A stretch of DNA of 64,000 nt from Streptomyces sp. TLI_053 (GCF_900105395.1 NZ_LT629775.1:3303501-3367500), one strand, 5' to 3'. Shown: positions 51,234 through 63,950, counted from the first letter of the stretch. The notes: generated by a model from the sequence alone, not told the origin. A program made the numbers and translations.

Positions 51234-51267
51234 CTCGAATCCACCCGAGCCACGGCGCGGATTCGAG
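51234..51267. repeat. 9-bp inverted repeat with 16-bp loop
   Basis: CTCGAATCC (51234-51242) is repeated inverted as GGATTCGAG (51259-51267) in the 347-bp gap between prsW-type gene and copZ. It could be a terminator of the protease gene or an unrelated operator. The rest of the gap shows no gene. Confidence 0.5.
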
Positions 51268-51373
51268 CGCAGCGTGTCCGGACGCCTACGCTCTGCTCTC
51301 GGAATGCGTTCCGGTCGCGCTCGGCGCGACAAGCGGAATGCGATCCACACCACACGATCCGCACTCGTACGGA

Positions 51374-51390
51374 ATACCCCCCAAGGGTAT
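51374..51390 (+). promoter_or_regulatory. CsoR-like copper operator
   Basis: ATACCC-CCCAA-GGGTAT is a perfect inverted repeat 64 bp ahead of copZ. It matches the TACCC...GGGTA pattern known for CsoR sites before Streptomyces copper-efflux genes. CsoR itself is not encoded in this window. Confidence 0.72.
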
Positions 51391-51453
51391 GGTGTTCCCA
51401 AGAGCAGGGCCCGGGCGTACGCTCGCGGCCGTACCGACCTTCCGGAGGCCCCG

Positions 51454-51672
51454 ATGTCCAGCACCATCACCTACACCGTGACCGGCATGAGCTGCGGACA
51501 CTGCGAGAACTCGGTGAGCAAGGAGCTCTCCGGCCTCGCCGGGGTGACGGAGGTCTCCGCCGACGCCAAGGCCGGCACCGTCACCGTCTCCACCAGCGAC
51601 CAGCTGGACGACGAGCTGGTCCGTGCCGCCGTCGACGAGGCCGGCTACGAGCTGGTCGGCCGCTCGGCCTGA
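51454..51672 (+). CDS. copZ: copper chaperone CopZ
   Basis: A 72-residue heavy-metal-associated (HMA) domain protein with the Cu(I)-binding motif GMSCGHC near residue 11. It delivers Cu(I) to CopA. ATG at 51454 follows GGAGG. It is 70 bp upstream of copA and shares its promoter, with a CsoR-like palindrome in front. Size and fold are complete for the family. Confidence 0.95.
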   Translation: MSSTITYTVTGMSCGHCENSVSKELSGLAGVTEVSADAKAGTVTVSTSDQLDDELVRAAVDEAGYELVGRSA

Positions 51673-51742
51673 GAGCCCCCGCCGTGCGGCGGGGGCCGTG
51701 GACCACGCCCCCGCCGCGCCCTCACTAGGAGCTGATCAGCAC

Positions 51743-54064
51743 ATGAGCACCTCCACCCCGGGCTCCGCATCCCCGGACGCGACGGGCGCCATAGCCGACC
51801 CGGCGGGACCGACCGCCGTCCGCGAACGCGTCGAACTGTCGATCGGCGGCATGACCTGTGCCGCCTGCGCCGCCCGGATCGAGAAGAAGCTCAACCGGAT
51901 GGACGGCGTCGAGGCCACCGTCAACTACGCCACCGAGAAGGCCAGAGTCGACTTCGGGCCGGACGTCAGCGTGGCCGACCTCATCGCCACCGTCGAGAAC
52001 ACCGGCTACACCGCCGAACTCCCTCCGCCGCCCGTGCCCGCCGACCCGGCCGAGGCACCCGCCGGAGCCGCCGCCGGCACCGGACCGGCCGCCGACCCCC
52101 TGCTCGACCGGCTGCTCGTCAGCGCCCTGCTCAGCCTGCCGGTGGTCCTCTGGTCGATGATCCCGGCCCTCCAGTTCACCAACTGGCAGTGGCTGGCCTT
52201 CGCCCTCACCGGGCCGGTCGTGGTGTACGGCGGCCTGCCGTTCCACCGGGCCGCCTGGACCAACCTCAAGCACGGCGCCGCGACCATGGACACCCTGGTC
52301 TCGCTCGGCACCCTGGCCGCCTTCGGCTGGTCCTTCTGGGCGCTGTTCTGGGGCGACGCCGGCATGCCCGGGATGCGGCACGAGTTCTCGCTCTCGGTCG
52401 GCGACACCGACGCCTCTTCCATGCTCTACCTGGAGACCGCCTCCGCCGTCACCGTGCTGATCCTGCTCGGCCGCTACCTGGAGGCCCGCTCCAAGCGGCG
52501 TGCCGGGGCCGCGCTGCACGCCCTGCTCGACCTCGGCGCCAAGGACGTCGCCGTCCTCCGGGGCGGCCGCGAGGTCCGGGTGCCGGTCGACCTGCTGGCC
52601 GTCGGCGACCGGTTCGTGGTCCGCCCGGGGGAGAAGATCGCCACCGACGGGGTGGTGGTCGAGGGCGCCTCCGCCGTCGACGCCTCGATGCTGACCGGCG
52701 AGTCCGTACCCGTCGAGGTCGCCGTCGGCGACACCGTCACCGGCGCCACCGTGAACGCCGGCGGCCGGCTCGTGGTGGAGGCCGCCCGGGTCGGCGCGGA
52801 CACCCGGCTCGCCCGGATGGCCCGGCTGGTCGAGGACGCCCAGAACGGCAAGGCCGCCGCCCAGCGGCTCGCCGACCGGATCTCCGCCGTCTTCGTCCCC
52901 GTTGTCATCCTGATCGCACTCGGCACCCTGATCGGCTGGCTGCTGGCGACCGACAGCGCGACCGAGGCGTTCACCGCCGCGGTGGCGGTGCTGATCATCG
53001 CTTGCCCGTGTGCCCTGGGCCTGGCCACCCCGACCGCCCTGATGGTCGGCACCGGCCGCGGCGCCCAGCTCGGCATCCTCATCAAGGGCCCCGAGGTCCT
53101 GGAGAACACCCGCCGGGTCGACACCGTCGTCCTCGACAAGACCGGCACCGTCACCACCGGCCGGATGACCCTGCTCGCCGTCCGCACCACCGGGGACACC
53201 ACCGAGGACGAGGTCCTGCGCCTGGCCGGCGCCCTGGAACACGCCTCCGAACACCCCGTCGCCACCGCGATCGCCGGCGCCGCCGCCGAACGCCTCACCA
53301 CCCTGCCGCCCGTCCAGGACTTCGAGAACGTCCCCGGCCTCGGCGTCCAGGGGGTCGTGGACGGCCACACGGTCGTCGCCGGACGCGAGGCCCTGCTCGC
53401 CGGGCACGACCAGCCGCTGCCCGCCCCGCTCGCCGAGGCCAAGCGGGCCGCCGAGGCCGCCGGACGGACCGCCGTCGCGGTCGGCTGGGACGGCGCCGCC
53501 CGCGCCGTGCTGGAGGTCGCCGACGCCGTGAAGCCCACCAGCGCCGAGGCCGTCGCCGCACTGCGCGCCCTCGGCCTGCGCCCGGTCCTGCTCACCGGCG
53601 ACAACCGCGCCGTCGCCGAGGCCGTCGCCGCCGAGGTCGGCATCCCCGCCGAGGACGTCCACGCCGAGGTACTGCCCGAGGACAAGGTCGCCACGGTGGA
53701 GATCCTCCAGGCCGAGGGCCGGATCGTCGCCATGGTCGGCGACGGCGTCAACGACGCCGCCGCCCTCGCCCAGGCCGACCTCGGCCTCGCCATGGGCACC
53801 GGCACCGACGCCGCCATCGAGGCGAGCGACCTCACCCTGGTCCGCGGCGACCTGCGCTCCGCCGCCGACGCCATCCGCCTCTCCCGCAGGACCCTCGCCA
53901 CCATCAAGGGCAACCTCTTCTGGGCCTTCGGCTACAACGTCGCCGCCATACCCCTCGCCGCCGCCGGACTCCTCAACCCCATGATCGCCGGCGCCACGAT
54001 GGCCTTCTCCTCGGTGTTCGTGCTCACCAACAGCCTCCGCCTGCGCACCTTCCAGGCCGGCTAG
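51743..54064 (+). CDS. copA: copper-exporting P-type ATPase CopA
   Basis: A 773-residue P1B-1 ATPase. Residues about 30-95 are one HMA domain ([12 protein letters not shown]); membrane segments follow, with the CPC ion motif in [13 protein letters not shown], the phosphorylation site [15 protein letters not shown] motif near SEHPVATAI, and the hinge GDGVNDA. It exports Cu(I) from the cytoplasm, receiving it from CopZ. ATG at 51743 is preceded by AGGAGCTGAT. It is cotranscribed with copZ and closed by a hairpin at 54081-54118. Confidence 0.96.
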   Translation: MSTSTPGSASPDATGAIADPAGPTAVRERVELSIGGMTCAACAARIEKKLNRMDGVEATVNYATEKARVDFGPDVSVADLIATVENTGYTAELPPPPVPADPAEAPAGAAAGTGPAADPLLDRLLVSALLSLPVVLWSMIPALQFTNWQWLAFALTGPVVVYGGLPFHRAAWTNLKHGAATMDTLVSLGTLAAFGWSFWALFWGDAGMPGMRHEFSLSVGDTDASSMLYLETASAVTVLILLGRYLEARSKRRAGAALHALLDLGAKDVAVLRGGREVRVPVDLLAVGDRFVVRPGEKIATDGVVVEGASAVDASMLTGESVPVEVAVGDTVTGATVNAGGRLVVEAARVGADTRLARMARLVEDAQNGKAAAQRLADRISAVFVPVVILIALGTLIGWLLATDSATEAFTAAVAVLIIACPCALGLATPTALMVGTGRGAQLGILIKGPEVLENTRRVDTVVLDKTGTVTTGRMTLLAVRTTGDTTEDEVLRLAGALEHASEHPVATAIAGAAAERLTTLPPVQDFENVPGLGVQGVVDGHTVVAGREALLAGHDQPLPAPLAEAKRAAEAAGRTAVAVGWDGAARAVLEVADAVKPTSAEAVAALRALGLRPVLLTGDNRAVAEAVAAEVGIPAEDVHAEVLPEDKVATVEILQAEGRIVAMVGDGVNDAAALAQADLGLAMGTGTDAAIEASDLTLVRGDLRSAADAIRLSRRTLATIKGNLFWAFGYNVAAIPLAAAGLLNPMIAGATMAFSSVFVLTNSLRLRTFQAG

Positions 54065-54080
54065 GGCCGCGGAGACGCCC

Positions 54081-54118
54081 CGAGGGGCCCGTGCCGCGGA
54101 CGCGGTACGGGCCCCTCG
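54081..54118. terminator. hairpin after copA
   Basis: A 17-bp stem (54081-54097 with 54102-54118) with one mismatch and a 4-base loop lies just past copA and before the convergent SDR gene. Confidence 0.85.
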
Positions 54119-54133
54119 GCCGTTCGACAGCGC

Positions 54134-54853
54134 TCAGCGGCCGAGCAGCTCGCCGCCGTTGCAGTGCAGGATCTCCCCGGTGATGAACCCGGCCTCCGGC
54201 GAGGCCAGGAACTGCACCGCCGCCGCCACCTCGCCGGTCTCCCCGATCCGCCCGAGCAGCGTGCGGGCCGCCCGGCGGGAGACCTCCGCCTCGTCCAGCC
54301 TCGGCCCGAAGAACTCGGTGCCCGCCACCGTGCCCGGGGCGACGATGTTGGCCGTGATGCCCGAGGTGCCGAGCTGGGCGGCCAGGAAGTTGTTCCAGGC
54401 GTGCAGCGAGGCCTTCGCCGCCCCGTACGAGCCCGCCCCGCGCAGTGCCGCGATCGAGCTGATCGTGACCACCCGGCCGGCGCCCGGGGTCAGCCGGTCC
54501 CGGATCGACTCGGTGAGCAGCACCACGGTCAGCACATTGCGCTCGAAGTCGCCCCGCCAGCGGGCCAGCAGGGCGTGCGGCCCGGCGCCGATCACGGTCT
54601 CCCGGCTGCCGGCGTTGTTCACCAGCACGTCGATCCGCTCGGGCAGGTCGGCGAGCGCGGACTCCACGGCGTCCGGATCGGCCAGGTCGCAGACCAGCGG
54701 GGTCACGTTCGGCCCGAGGGTGGCGGCGGCTTCCTCCAGCACCGCACGCCGCCGGCCGACGATCACGACCTGTTCGCCGGCCTCGGCGAACCGCCGCGCC
54801 ACCTCGTACCCGATCCCCGTGCCACCGCCGGTGACAACCACGTTCCTGGTCAT
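54134..54853 (-). CDS. short-chain dehydrogenase/reductase (SDR)
   Basis: A 239-residue classical SDR. Cofactor motif TGGGTGIG, NNAG as VLVNNAGS, catalytic Ser in VTISSIAAL, the active-site YGAAK (Tyr-x-x-x-Lys), and the C-terminal NGG tail (HCNGGELLGR) are all in order. NAD(P)-dependent oxidoreduction of a ketone or alcohol is expected; substrate is unknown. ATG at 54853 follows GGGAGGGAG. It is convergent with copA and has a gene-free region upstream. Confidence 0.92.
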   Translation of the reverse strand: MTRNVVVTGGGTGIGYEVARRFAEAGEQVVIVGRRRAVLEEAAATLGPNVTPLVCDLADPDAVESALADLPERIDVLVNNAGSRETVIGAGPHALLARWRGDFERNVLTVVLLTESIRDRLTPGAGRVVTISSIAALRGAGSYGAAKASLHAWNNFLAAQLGTSGITANIVAPGTVAGTEFFGPRLDEAEVSRRAARTLLGRIGETGEVAAAVQFLASPEAGFITGEILHCNGGELLGR

Positions 54854-55309
54854 CTGCGCACTCCCTCCCCAGCTCCGCCGCCACGCTGCCAGCTGCGGGG
54901 CGGTCCGTACCGGAATGCCACGATTCCTATCACGCTCGGTTGCCGTGACTGCGGGGAGGGTGACGTCGCCGCCGCCGGAAGGTGTGGTATGGGGGCGGCA
55001 CCGCACGCACACGGAGCGTGGCGAGAGGCAGCTCACACCCCCCGGGCGTAACTTCTCGCACGCTGATACGTCTTAGGTTGGTAGTGCGGCAGTTTTTTCC
55101 GGTGGGCGAAGACGTGGCGAACGGCATAACGTCGACGCGCGGCCACCACTGTCGCCGACGGGGCTCCGGCGGGCCCCGGGTCGGTCGCCGAGGTTGGCGG
55201 CCTTCGCGCACGACGCCGGGGTGTGGCAGGGGCCGGGGACGCTTTGAGCGGCCGTCCCGGGCCCGCAGCCGCCCCCGGAGTCGTGCGCCGGACATGGAGG
55301 AGCGAAGAC
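54854..55309. other. gene-free region between SDR and citrate synthase genes
   Basis: About 450 bp with no supportable gene on either strand. The stretch near 55060-55110 (TTAGGTTGGTAGTGCGGCAGTTTTTT) is unusually T-rich and looks like a promoter without a gene; the right end holds the citrate synthase terminator. It may be the remains of a lost gene. Confidence 0.5.
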
Positions 55310-55345
55310 CGAGGGCCCGGCCGCAGGAGTGCGGCCGGGCCCTCG
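55310..55345 (-). terminator. hairpin terminator of citrate synthase
   Basis: A perfect 16-bp stem (55310-55325 with 55330-55345) with a GGAG loop lies 36 bp past the citrate synthase stop. Confidence 0.85.
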
Positions 55346-55380
55346 TGGCACGGTGTCAGGGCGTGCGCATGGCGTCAGCG

Positions 55381-56670
55381 TCAGCGGGCGTCGATCGCGA
55401 CGTAGTCGCGGATCTCGGTGCCGGTGTAGATCTGGCGCGGACGGCCGATCCGGCTGGTCGGGTCGTTGATCATCTCGTGCCAGTGGGCGATCCAGCCCGG
55501 CAGCCGGCCGAGGGCGAACAGCACGGTGAACATGCTGGTCGGGAAGCCCATGGCGCGGTAGATCAGACCGGTGTAGAAGTCCACGTTCGGGTAGAGCTTG
55601 CGCGAGACGAAGAAGTCGTCCTTGAGCGCGTGCTCCTCCAGCTTGAGCGCGATCTCCAGCAGCTCGTCCGACTTGCCGAGCTGGCCGAGCACCTCGTGGG
55701 CGAGCAGCTTGACCTGCGCGGCGCGCGGGTCGAAGGCCTTGTACACGCGGTGGCCGAAGCCCATCAGCTTGACGCCGGACTCGCGGTTCTTGACCTTGGT
55801 GATGAAGGCGTCGACGTCGCCGCCGTCCTTCTGGATGCTCTCCAGCATCTCCAGCACGGCCTGGTTGGCGCCACCGTGCAGCGGGCCCCACAGCGCCGAG
55901 ATGCCCGCCGAGATCGAGGCGAACAGGTTCGCGTGGCTGGAGCCGACCAGGCGCACGGTGGAGGTCGAGCAGTTCTGCTCGTGGTCCGCGTGCAGGATCA
56001 GCAGCTTGTCCAGCGCGTTGACGATGACCGGGTTGAGCTCGTAGTCCTCGGCCGGGACCGCGAAGGTCATCCGCAGGAGGTTCTCGACGTAGCTCAGGTC
56101 GTTGCGCGGGTAGACGAAGGGCTGGCCCATCGCCTTCTTGTACGCGTACGCCGCGATGGTCGGGAGCTTCGCCAGCAGGCGGACCGTCGACAGGTGGCGC
56201 TGGGCCGCGTCGAACGGGTTGTGGCTCTCCGGGTAGAACGTCGACAGCGCGCCGACCACCGAGGACAGCATGGCCATCGGGTGGGCGTCCCGGGGGAAGC
56301 CCTGGAAGAAGCGCTTGACGTCCTCGTGCAGCAGGGTGTGCTGGGTGATCTCGCGGTTGAAGTCCGCCAGCTGCTCCGCGTTCGGCAGCTCGCCGTTGAT
56401 CAGCAGGTAGGCGGTCTCGATGAAGTCACCCTTGGCGGCGAGCTGCTCGATCGGGTAACCGCGGTACCGCAGGATGCCGTTGTCGCCGTCCACGAAAGTG
56501 ATCGCGGACTTGTAGGCGGCGGTGTTGCCGAAGCCGTTGTCCAGGGTGACCAGGCCGGTCTGCGGGAGCAGCTTCGAGATGTCGAAGCCGGCGTTGCCCG
56601 CAGTGCTCTCGACGACGGGGTACTCGTACTCGCCGTCCTGGTACCGCAGTACTACCGAGTTGTCGCTCAC
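55381..56670 (-). CDS. gltA: citrate synthase
   Basis: A 429-residue type II (hexameric-type) citrate synthase. The active-site segments HADHEQNCSTSTVRLVG, GPLHGGANQAVLEML, GFGHRVYKAFDPRA and DFYTGLIYRAMGFP carry the catalytic His residues and Asp. It condenses acetyl-CoA with oxaloacetate at the entry to the TCA cycle. GTG at 56670 with GAGGAAGAC upstream is used, starting SDNSVVLRY; longer in-frame starts lie in the leader. A near-perfect palindrome lies about 180 bp upstream. It follows recD2 in the same direction. Confidence 0.96.
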   Translation of the reverse strand: MSDNSVVLRYQDGEYEYPVVESTAGNAGFDISKLLPQTGLVTLDNGFGNTAAYKSAITFVDGDNGILRYRGYPIEQLAAKGDFIETAYLLINGELPNAEQLADFNREITQHTLLHEDVKRFFQGFPRDAHPMAMLSSVVGALSTFYPESHNPFDAAQRHLSTVRLLAKLPTIAAYAYKKAMGQPFVYPRNDLSYVENLLRMTFAVPAEDYELNPVIVNALDKLLILHADHEQNCSTSTVRLVGSSHANLFASISAGISALWGPLHGGANQAVLEMLESIQKDGGDVDAFITKVKNRESGVKLMGFGHRVYKAFDPRAAQVKLLAHEVLGQLGKSDELLEIALKLEEHALKDDFFVSRKLYPNVDFYTGLIYRAMGFPTSMFTVLFALGRLPGWIAHWHEMINDPTSRIGRPRQIYTGTEIRDYVAIDAR

Positions 56671-56848
56671 GTCTTCCTCACCGACGAAATGAATCCTCTT
56701 CCAAGGTGCCCTGACTGTCTCTACCATCCCCCATCCGGCGGACAGCCGCGCACCCGGGGTGACCCGAAAGGGCCCGCCCCTACAAAACCTGCCGCCGCAG
56801 CCGGTACGAACCGGACAAGATCGGCACCCCACCAGGCTCTGCCGTAAA

Positions 56849-56866
56849 TCTCTTCACGTCAAGAGA
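56849..56866 (-). promoter_or_regulatory. near-palindrome upstream of citrate synthase
   Basis: TCTCTT-CACGTC-AAGAGA (one central mismatch) contains a TTGACG -35-like box on the minus strand and lies 180 bp upstream of gltA. The 224-bp gap to recD2 is otherwise empty. It is a candidate operator of the TCA-cycle gene. Confidence 0.5.
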
Positions 56867-56894
56867 ACAATAGAGGCAAGCATCCTTTGGAGAA

Positions 56895-59153
56895 TCATCC
56901 AGACGCCAACCGGTGGTCGAGCGCGGCATGCCTCCGACCTGCACTGACACTGCGAACCGCCTGTGCGATCGCTTTCCGTGACCCCACCAGCACAACCAGT
57001 TTTCGGGCCCTGGTCACCGCGGTGTAGAGCAGATTTCGCTGCAGCATCGTCCACGCGGACATGGTGACCGGAATCACCACCACCGGATACTCGCTCCCCT
57101 GCGACCGGTGGATGGTCACCGCGTAGGCGTGCGCGAGCTCGTCCAACTCGTCGAAGTCGTACGGCACCTCCTCGTCCTCGTCCGTCAGCACCGTCAGCCG
57201 CTGGTCGTCCACGCTGAGGGCCGTCACCACTCCCACTGTGCCGTTGAAGACGCCGTTCCGCCCCTTGTCGTAGTTGTTGCGGATCTGCGTGACCTTGTCG
57301 CCCACCCGGAACGTCCGACCGCCGAACCGCCGCTCCGCCAGCCCCTCCCGGGCCGGCGTGACCGCCGCCTGGAGCAGCGTGTTGAGGTTCCCCGCACCCG
57401 CCGGGCCCCGGTGCATCGGCGCCAGCACCTGGACGTCCCGCCGGGCGTCGTAGCCGAACTTCTGCGGGATCCGCCGGGCCACCACGTCCACCGTCAGACC
57501 CGCCGCCAGCTCGGTGTCGTCCTCCGCGAACAGGAAGAAGTCCGGCAGCCCCTCGGTCCGCGGCGGCAGCCCCTCGTTGATCCGGTGCGCGTTGGTCACC
57601 ACACCCGACTGCTGCGCCTGCCGGAAGATCCTGGTCAGCCGCACCGAGGGAATCGGCCCGCCCTCCGCGAGCAGGTCCCGCAGCACCTCCCCCGCACCCA
57701 CCGAGGGCAACTGGTCCACATCCCCCACGAACAGCAGGTGCGCGCCCGGCGCCACCGCCTTGACCAGCTTGTTCGCCAGGATCAGGTCCAGCATCGACGC
57801 CTCGTCGACCACCACCAGGTCCGCGTCCAGCGGCCGGTCCCGGTCGTACGCGGCGTCGCCGCCCGGCCGCAGCTCCAGCAGCCGGTGCACCGTCGAGGCC
57901 TCCACCCCGGTCAGCTCCGCCAGCCGCTTCGCCGCCCGCCCGGTCGGCGCCGCCAGCACCACCTTGGCCCGCTTCGCCAGTGCCAGGGTCACGATCGACT
58001 TCACCGTGAACGACTTGCCGCAACCGGGACCGCCGGTCAGCACCGCGACCCGCTCCGTCAGCGCCAGCCGCACCGACTGCTCCTGCTCCGGCGCCAGTTC
58101 CGCACCGGTCTGCCGCGCCAGCCAGCCCAGCGCCGCCGGCCAGTCCACGTCCCCGAACCACGGCATCCGGTCGTTGTCCGCCCGCAGCAGCCGCAGCAGC
58201 TGATTGGCCAGGGAGATCTCCGCCCGGTGGAACGGCACCAGGTACACCGCCGTGATGGGCTCCCCCGCCGCCCCCGGCACCTGCTCGCGCACCACCCCCT
58301 CCGCGGCCACCAGCTCCGCCAGGCAGTCGATCACCAGCCCCACGTCCACCTGGAGCAGCTTCACCCCGTCGGCGATCAGCCGCTCCTCCGGCAGGTAGCA
58401 GTGCCCCTGGTCGCTGCTCTGCGACAGCGCGTACTGCAGACCCGCCTTCACCCGCTCCGGACTGTCGTGCGGGATGCCCACGGCCTGCGCGATCCGGTCC
58501 GCGGTGAGGAAGCCGATGCCCCACACGTCCGAGGCCAGCCGGTACGGCTCGTTCTTCACCACCCCGATCGAGGCGTCCTCGTACTGCTTGTAGATCCGTA
58601 CAGCCAACGAGGTCGAGACCCCCACCCCCTGCAGAAAGACCATCACCTCCTTGATGGCCTTCTGCTCCTCCCAGGCGGCAGCGATCTTCTTCGTCCGCTT
58701 CGGCCCCAGCCCCGGCACCTCGATCAGCCGGCCCGGCTCCTTCTCGATCACCTCCAGGGTGTCCGCCCCGAACCGCTCCACGATCCGCTCGGCGAAGCGG
58801 GGCCCGATCCCCTTGATCAGCCCCGACCCCAGATAGCGCTGGATGCCCTGCACCGTGGCCGGCAGCACCGTCGTGTAGTTCTCCACCACGAACTGCCGCC
58901 CGTACTGCGGGTGCGACCCCCACCGCCCGTGCAGCCGCAGCGACTCCCCCGGCTGGGCCCCGAGCAGCGCGCCGACCACCGTCAGCAGGTCGTTGCCGCC
59001 CCGCCCGGTGTCGACCCGCGCCACGGTGTAGCCGGTCTCCTCGTTCGCGTAGGTGATCCGCTCCAGCACACCCTCGACCTGGGCGAGCTGGCGCGGCACC
59101 GCCTGGTCGCCGCCGGTACCGGTACCGGTGCGCGCCGCCGTCTGCCTGGCCAC
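56895..59153 (-). CDS. recD2: RecD2-type ATP-dependent DNA helicase
   Basis: A 752-residue superfamily 1B helicase of the RecD-like group. The N-terminal third is the extended RecD2 helix-hairpin-helix region (SGLIKGIGPRFAERIV, EVPGLGPKRTKKIAAAW). Walker A lies in LTGGPGCGKSFTVK, motif II in VVVDEASMLD, motif III in FVGDVDQLPSVG and the 2B/UvrD_C_2 motif in AYAVTIHRSQGSEYP. It is the stand-alone 5'-3' helicase kind, not RecBCD. GTG at 59153 with AGGAGG upstream is preferred over GTG at 59168. Role in repair is inferred from the family. Confidence 0.93.
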   Translation of the reverse strand: MARQTAARTGTGTGGDQAVPRQLAQVEGVLERITYANEETGYTVARVDTGRGGNDLLTVVGALLGAQPGESLRLHGRWGSHPQYGRQFVVENYTTVLPATVQGIQRYLGSGLIKGIGPRFAERIVERFGADTLEVIEKEPGRLIEVPGLGPKRTKKIAAAWEEQKAIKEVMVFLQGVGVSTSLAVRIYKQYEDASIGVVKNEPYRLASDVWGIGFLTADRIAQAVGIPHDSPERVKAGLQYALSQSSDQGHCYLPEERLIADGVKLLQVDVGLVIDCLAELVAAEGVVREQVPGAAGEPITAVYLVPFHRAEISLANQLLRLLRADNDRMPWFGDVDWPAALGWLARQTGAELAPEQEQSVRLALTERVAVLTGGPGCGKSFTVKSIVTLALAKRAKVVLAAPTGRAAKRLAELTGVEASTVHRLLELRPGGDAAYDRDRPLDADLVVVDEASMLDLILANKLVKAVAPGAHLLFVGDVDQLPSVGAGEVLRDLLAEGGPIPSVRLTRIFRQAQQSGVVTNAHRINEGLPPRTEGLPDFFLFAEDDTELAAGLTVDVVARRIPQKFGYDARRDVQVLAPMHRGPAGAGNLNTLLQAAVTPAREGLAERRFGGRTFRVGDKVTQIRNNYDKGRNGVFNGTVGVVTALSVDDQRLTVLTDEDEEVPYDFDELDELAHAYAVTIHRSQGSEYPVVVIPVTMSAWTMLQRNLLYTAVTRARKLVVLVGSRKAIAQAVRSVSAGRRHAALDHRLASG

Positions 59154-59286
59154 CGGGCCTCCTGTCACCGTGCGGAAGGACTTCCGCTACGCACCGTACC
59201 GCCCGGGTGCGACATCCCGGACTGCGGTGCCAGGCTGGGGGGCAAGCGGGGAGGGGCCAGGTCCGACGTCGAAGGAGCGGAACACC

Positions 59287-60072
59287 GTGCTCACCACCGC
59301 CTTCCGGCCGGGTGCCCCCAACTGGCTCGACCTCGCCAGCCCGGACGTCCCGGCCTCGGCCGCCTTCTACACCACGCTGTTCGGCTGGACCTCCGCCTCC
59401 GGCCCCGGCGCCACCCGGCACAGCCTCTTCCGCCAGGACGGCCGGACCGTCGCCGCGCTCGGCCCGGTCGGCTCCACCGGCGACCGCGCCGCCTGGACCG
59501 TGCACTTCCGCACCCTCGACTCCGACCGCACCGCGGGCCTGGTCCGGGAGGCCGGCGGCCGGATCCGTTTCGGCCCCTTCGACGTCCTCACCAGCGGCCG
59601 CACGACCGGCTGCACCGACCCGACCGGCGCCGACTTCGCGCTCTGGCAACCGCACCACGTCCGCGGCCTGGAAAGCGTCACCGAACCCGGCAGCCTCTGC
59701 TGGACGGAGTGCTTCAGCATCGACGCCGAGGCCGCCAAGACGTTCTACCGCACGGTGTTCGGCTGGCAGGAGCAGGACGTCCCGCTCGGCCTCGACCTCT
59801 ACACGGTGCTCACCCCGTCCGGCGGCGGCACGGCGGACGCGCACGGCGGGATCTGCCCCATCCCGCCCGAGGACGCCGCCGCCGGCATCTCCTCGCACTG
59901 GCTCCCCTCCTTCGAGGTGCCCGACGTGGACGCCACCGTCGCCACCGCCCGGGGGCTCGGTGCCGCCGTCCGGCTCCCCGCCGAGGACGTCCACGGCGTC
60001 GGCCGCCTGGCCCGCCTCGTCGACCCGCACGGCGCGGCCTTCGCCGTCGTCACCAGCGCCCCGCCCGGCTGA
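59287..60072 (+). CDS. VOC-superfamily protein (glyoxalase/bleomycin-resistance-like)
   Basis: A 261-residue protein with two tandem VOC (betaalphabetabetabeta) halves: residues about 10-125 (NWLDLASPDVPASAAFYTTL, with GCTDPTGADFALWQ) and about 135-255 (CWTECFSIDAEAAKTFYRTVFGW, then LVDPHGAAFAVV), quoted in short parts. The His/Glu metal ligand set is not fully obvious. Members bind or detoxify small molecules. GTG at 59287 follows AAGGAG. It is followed by the GNAT gene at a 30-bp gap and may form a small operon. Confidence 0.88.
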   Translation: MLTTAFRPGAPNWLDLASPDVPASAAFYTTLFGWTSASGPGATRHSLFRQDGRTVAALGPVGSTGDRAAWTVHFRTLDSDRTAGLVREAGGRIRFGPFDVLTSGRTTGCTDPTGADFALWQPHHVRGLESVTEPGSLCWTECFSIDAEAAKTFYRTVFGWQEQDVPLGLDLYTVLTPSGGGTADAHGGICPIPPEDAAAGISSHWLPSFEVPDVDATVATARGLGAAVRLPAEDVHGVGRLARLVDPHGAAFAVVTSAPPG

Positions 60073-60102
60073 CGGCGGAACCCACCCTCCTAGGGTGTGG
60101 GC

Positions 60103-60555
60103 ATGAACGATCTGACGATCCGCCGGGCGACCGGCGACGACCTGCCGGCCATTGTCGCGATGCTCGCCGACGACCCCCTGGGCGCGACCCGCGAAAGCCC
60201 CGACGATCTCACTCCCTACCTGGCCGCGTTCGAGCGCATCGACGCCGACCCGCACCAGCACCTCGTCGTCGCCGAACGCGCCGGCCGGACCGTCGGCACC
60301 CTGCAGCTGACCGTCGTCCCCGGCCTCTCCCGGAAGGGCGCCACCCGGACCGTCATCGAGGGTGTGCGGGTGCACGGCGACGAACGCGGCAGCGGCCTGG
60401 GCACCGAACTGATCGAGTGGGCGATCGAGCGCTCCCGCGAACTCGACGCCCAGCTCGTGCAGCTGACCTCCGACATCACCCGCACCGACGCGCACCGCTT
60501 CTACGAACGCCTCGGCTTCGTCCCCTCCCACCTGGGCTTCAAGCTCGCGCTCTGA
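60103..60555 (+). CDS. GNAT-family N-acetyltransferase
   Basis: A 150-residue acetyltransferase. The segment VRVHGDERGSGLGTELIEWAIERSRE carries the Q/RxxGxG/A acetyl-CoA loop as ERGSGLG; the C-terminal HRFYERLGFVPSHLGFK is typical of the family. Substrate is unknown. ATG at 60103 is used; GTG at 60097 is possible and no good ribosome site is visible, so the message may be leaderless or translated by coupling from the VOC gene. It runs convergently into the rRNA operon. Confidence 0.88.
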   Translation: MNDLTIRRATGDDLPAIVAMLADDPLGATRESPDDLTPYLAAFERIDADPHQHLVVAERAGRTVGTLQLTVVPGLSRKGATRTVIEGVRVHGDERGSGLGTELIEWAIERSRELDAQLVQLTSDITRTDAHRFYERLGFVPSHLGFKLAL

Positions 60556-60575
60556 CGGAATTCGGGCAGAACGCA

Positions 60576-60609
60576 AAGAACCCCCGCCGGTTTCCCGACG
60601 GGGGTTCTT
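60576..60609. terminator. hairpin between acetyltransferase and rRNA operon
   Basis: AAGAACCCCCG (60576-60586) pairs with CGGGGGTTCTT (60599-60609). On the minus strand it is followed by T-rich sequence and ends the rRNA operon; it can also serve the convergent acetyltransferase gene. Confidence 0.85.
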
Positions 60610-60619
60610 CACAATGATT

Positions 60620-60737
60620 GTTCGGCGGCGTCCTACTCTCCCACAGGGTCCCCCCTGCAGTACCATCGGCGCTGTAAGGCTTAGCTTCCGGGTTCGGAAT
60701 GTAACCGGGCGTTTCCCTCACGCTATGACCACCGAAA
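60620..60737 (-). rRNA. rrf: 5S ribosomal RNA
   Basis: About 118 nt. The two ends pair (GTTTCGGTGG with CCGCCGAAC); the internal CCGAACCCGGAAGCTAAGCC is the conserved loop B/C region. It lies about 85 bp after the 23S 3' end. Termini are estimated from pairing. Confidence 0.95.
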
Positions 60738-60782
60738 CACTATGAAACTGTCAACCGCACCCACGACAGGCCATGTCACGGG

Positions 60783-60816
60783 GGTCGTTGTTTCAGAACA
60801 ACACAGTGGACGCGAG
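60783..60816 (-). other. 3' arm of the pre-23S processing stem
   Basis: GGTCGTTGTTT (60783-60793) and CACAGTGGACGCGAG (60802-60816) in the 23S-5S spacer are exact complements of 63974-63984 and 63951-63965 upstream of 23S. Together they form the long stem cut by RNase III. Confidence 0.85.
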
Positions 60817-60822
60817 CAACTG

Positions 60823-63943
<3,121 letters not shown>

Positions 63944-63950
63944 ACAGATG

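Noticed and set aside
54930..55295. A 121-codon minus-strand frame in the gap before citrate synthase
   Set aside because: Arg/Pro-rich composition, no ribosome site and no third-position bias consistent with coding; overlaps terminator sequence.
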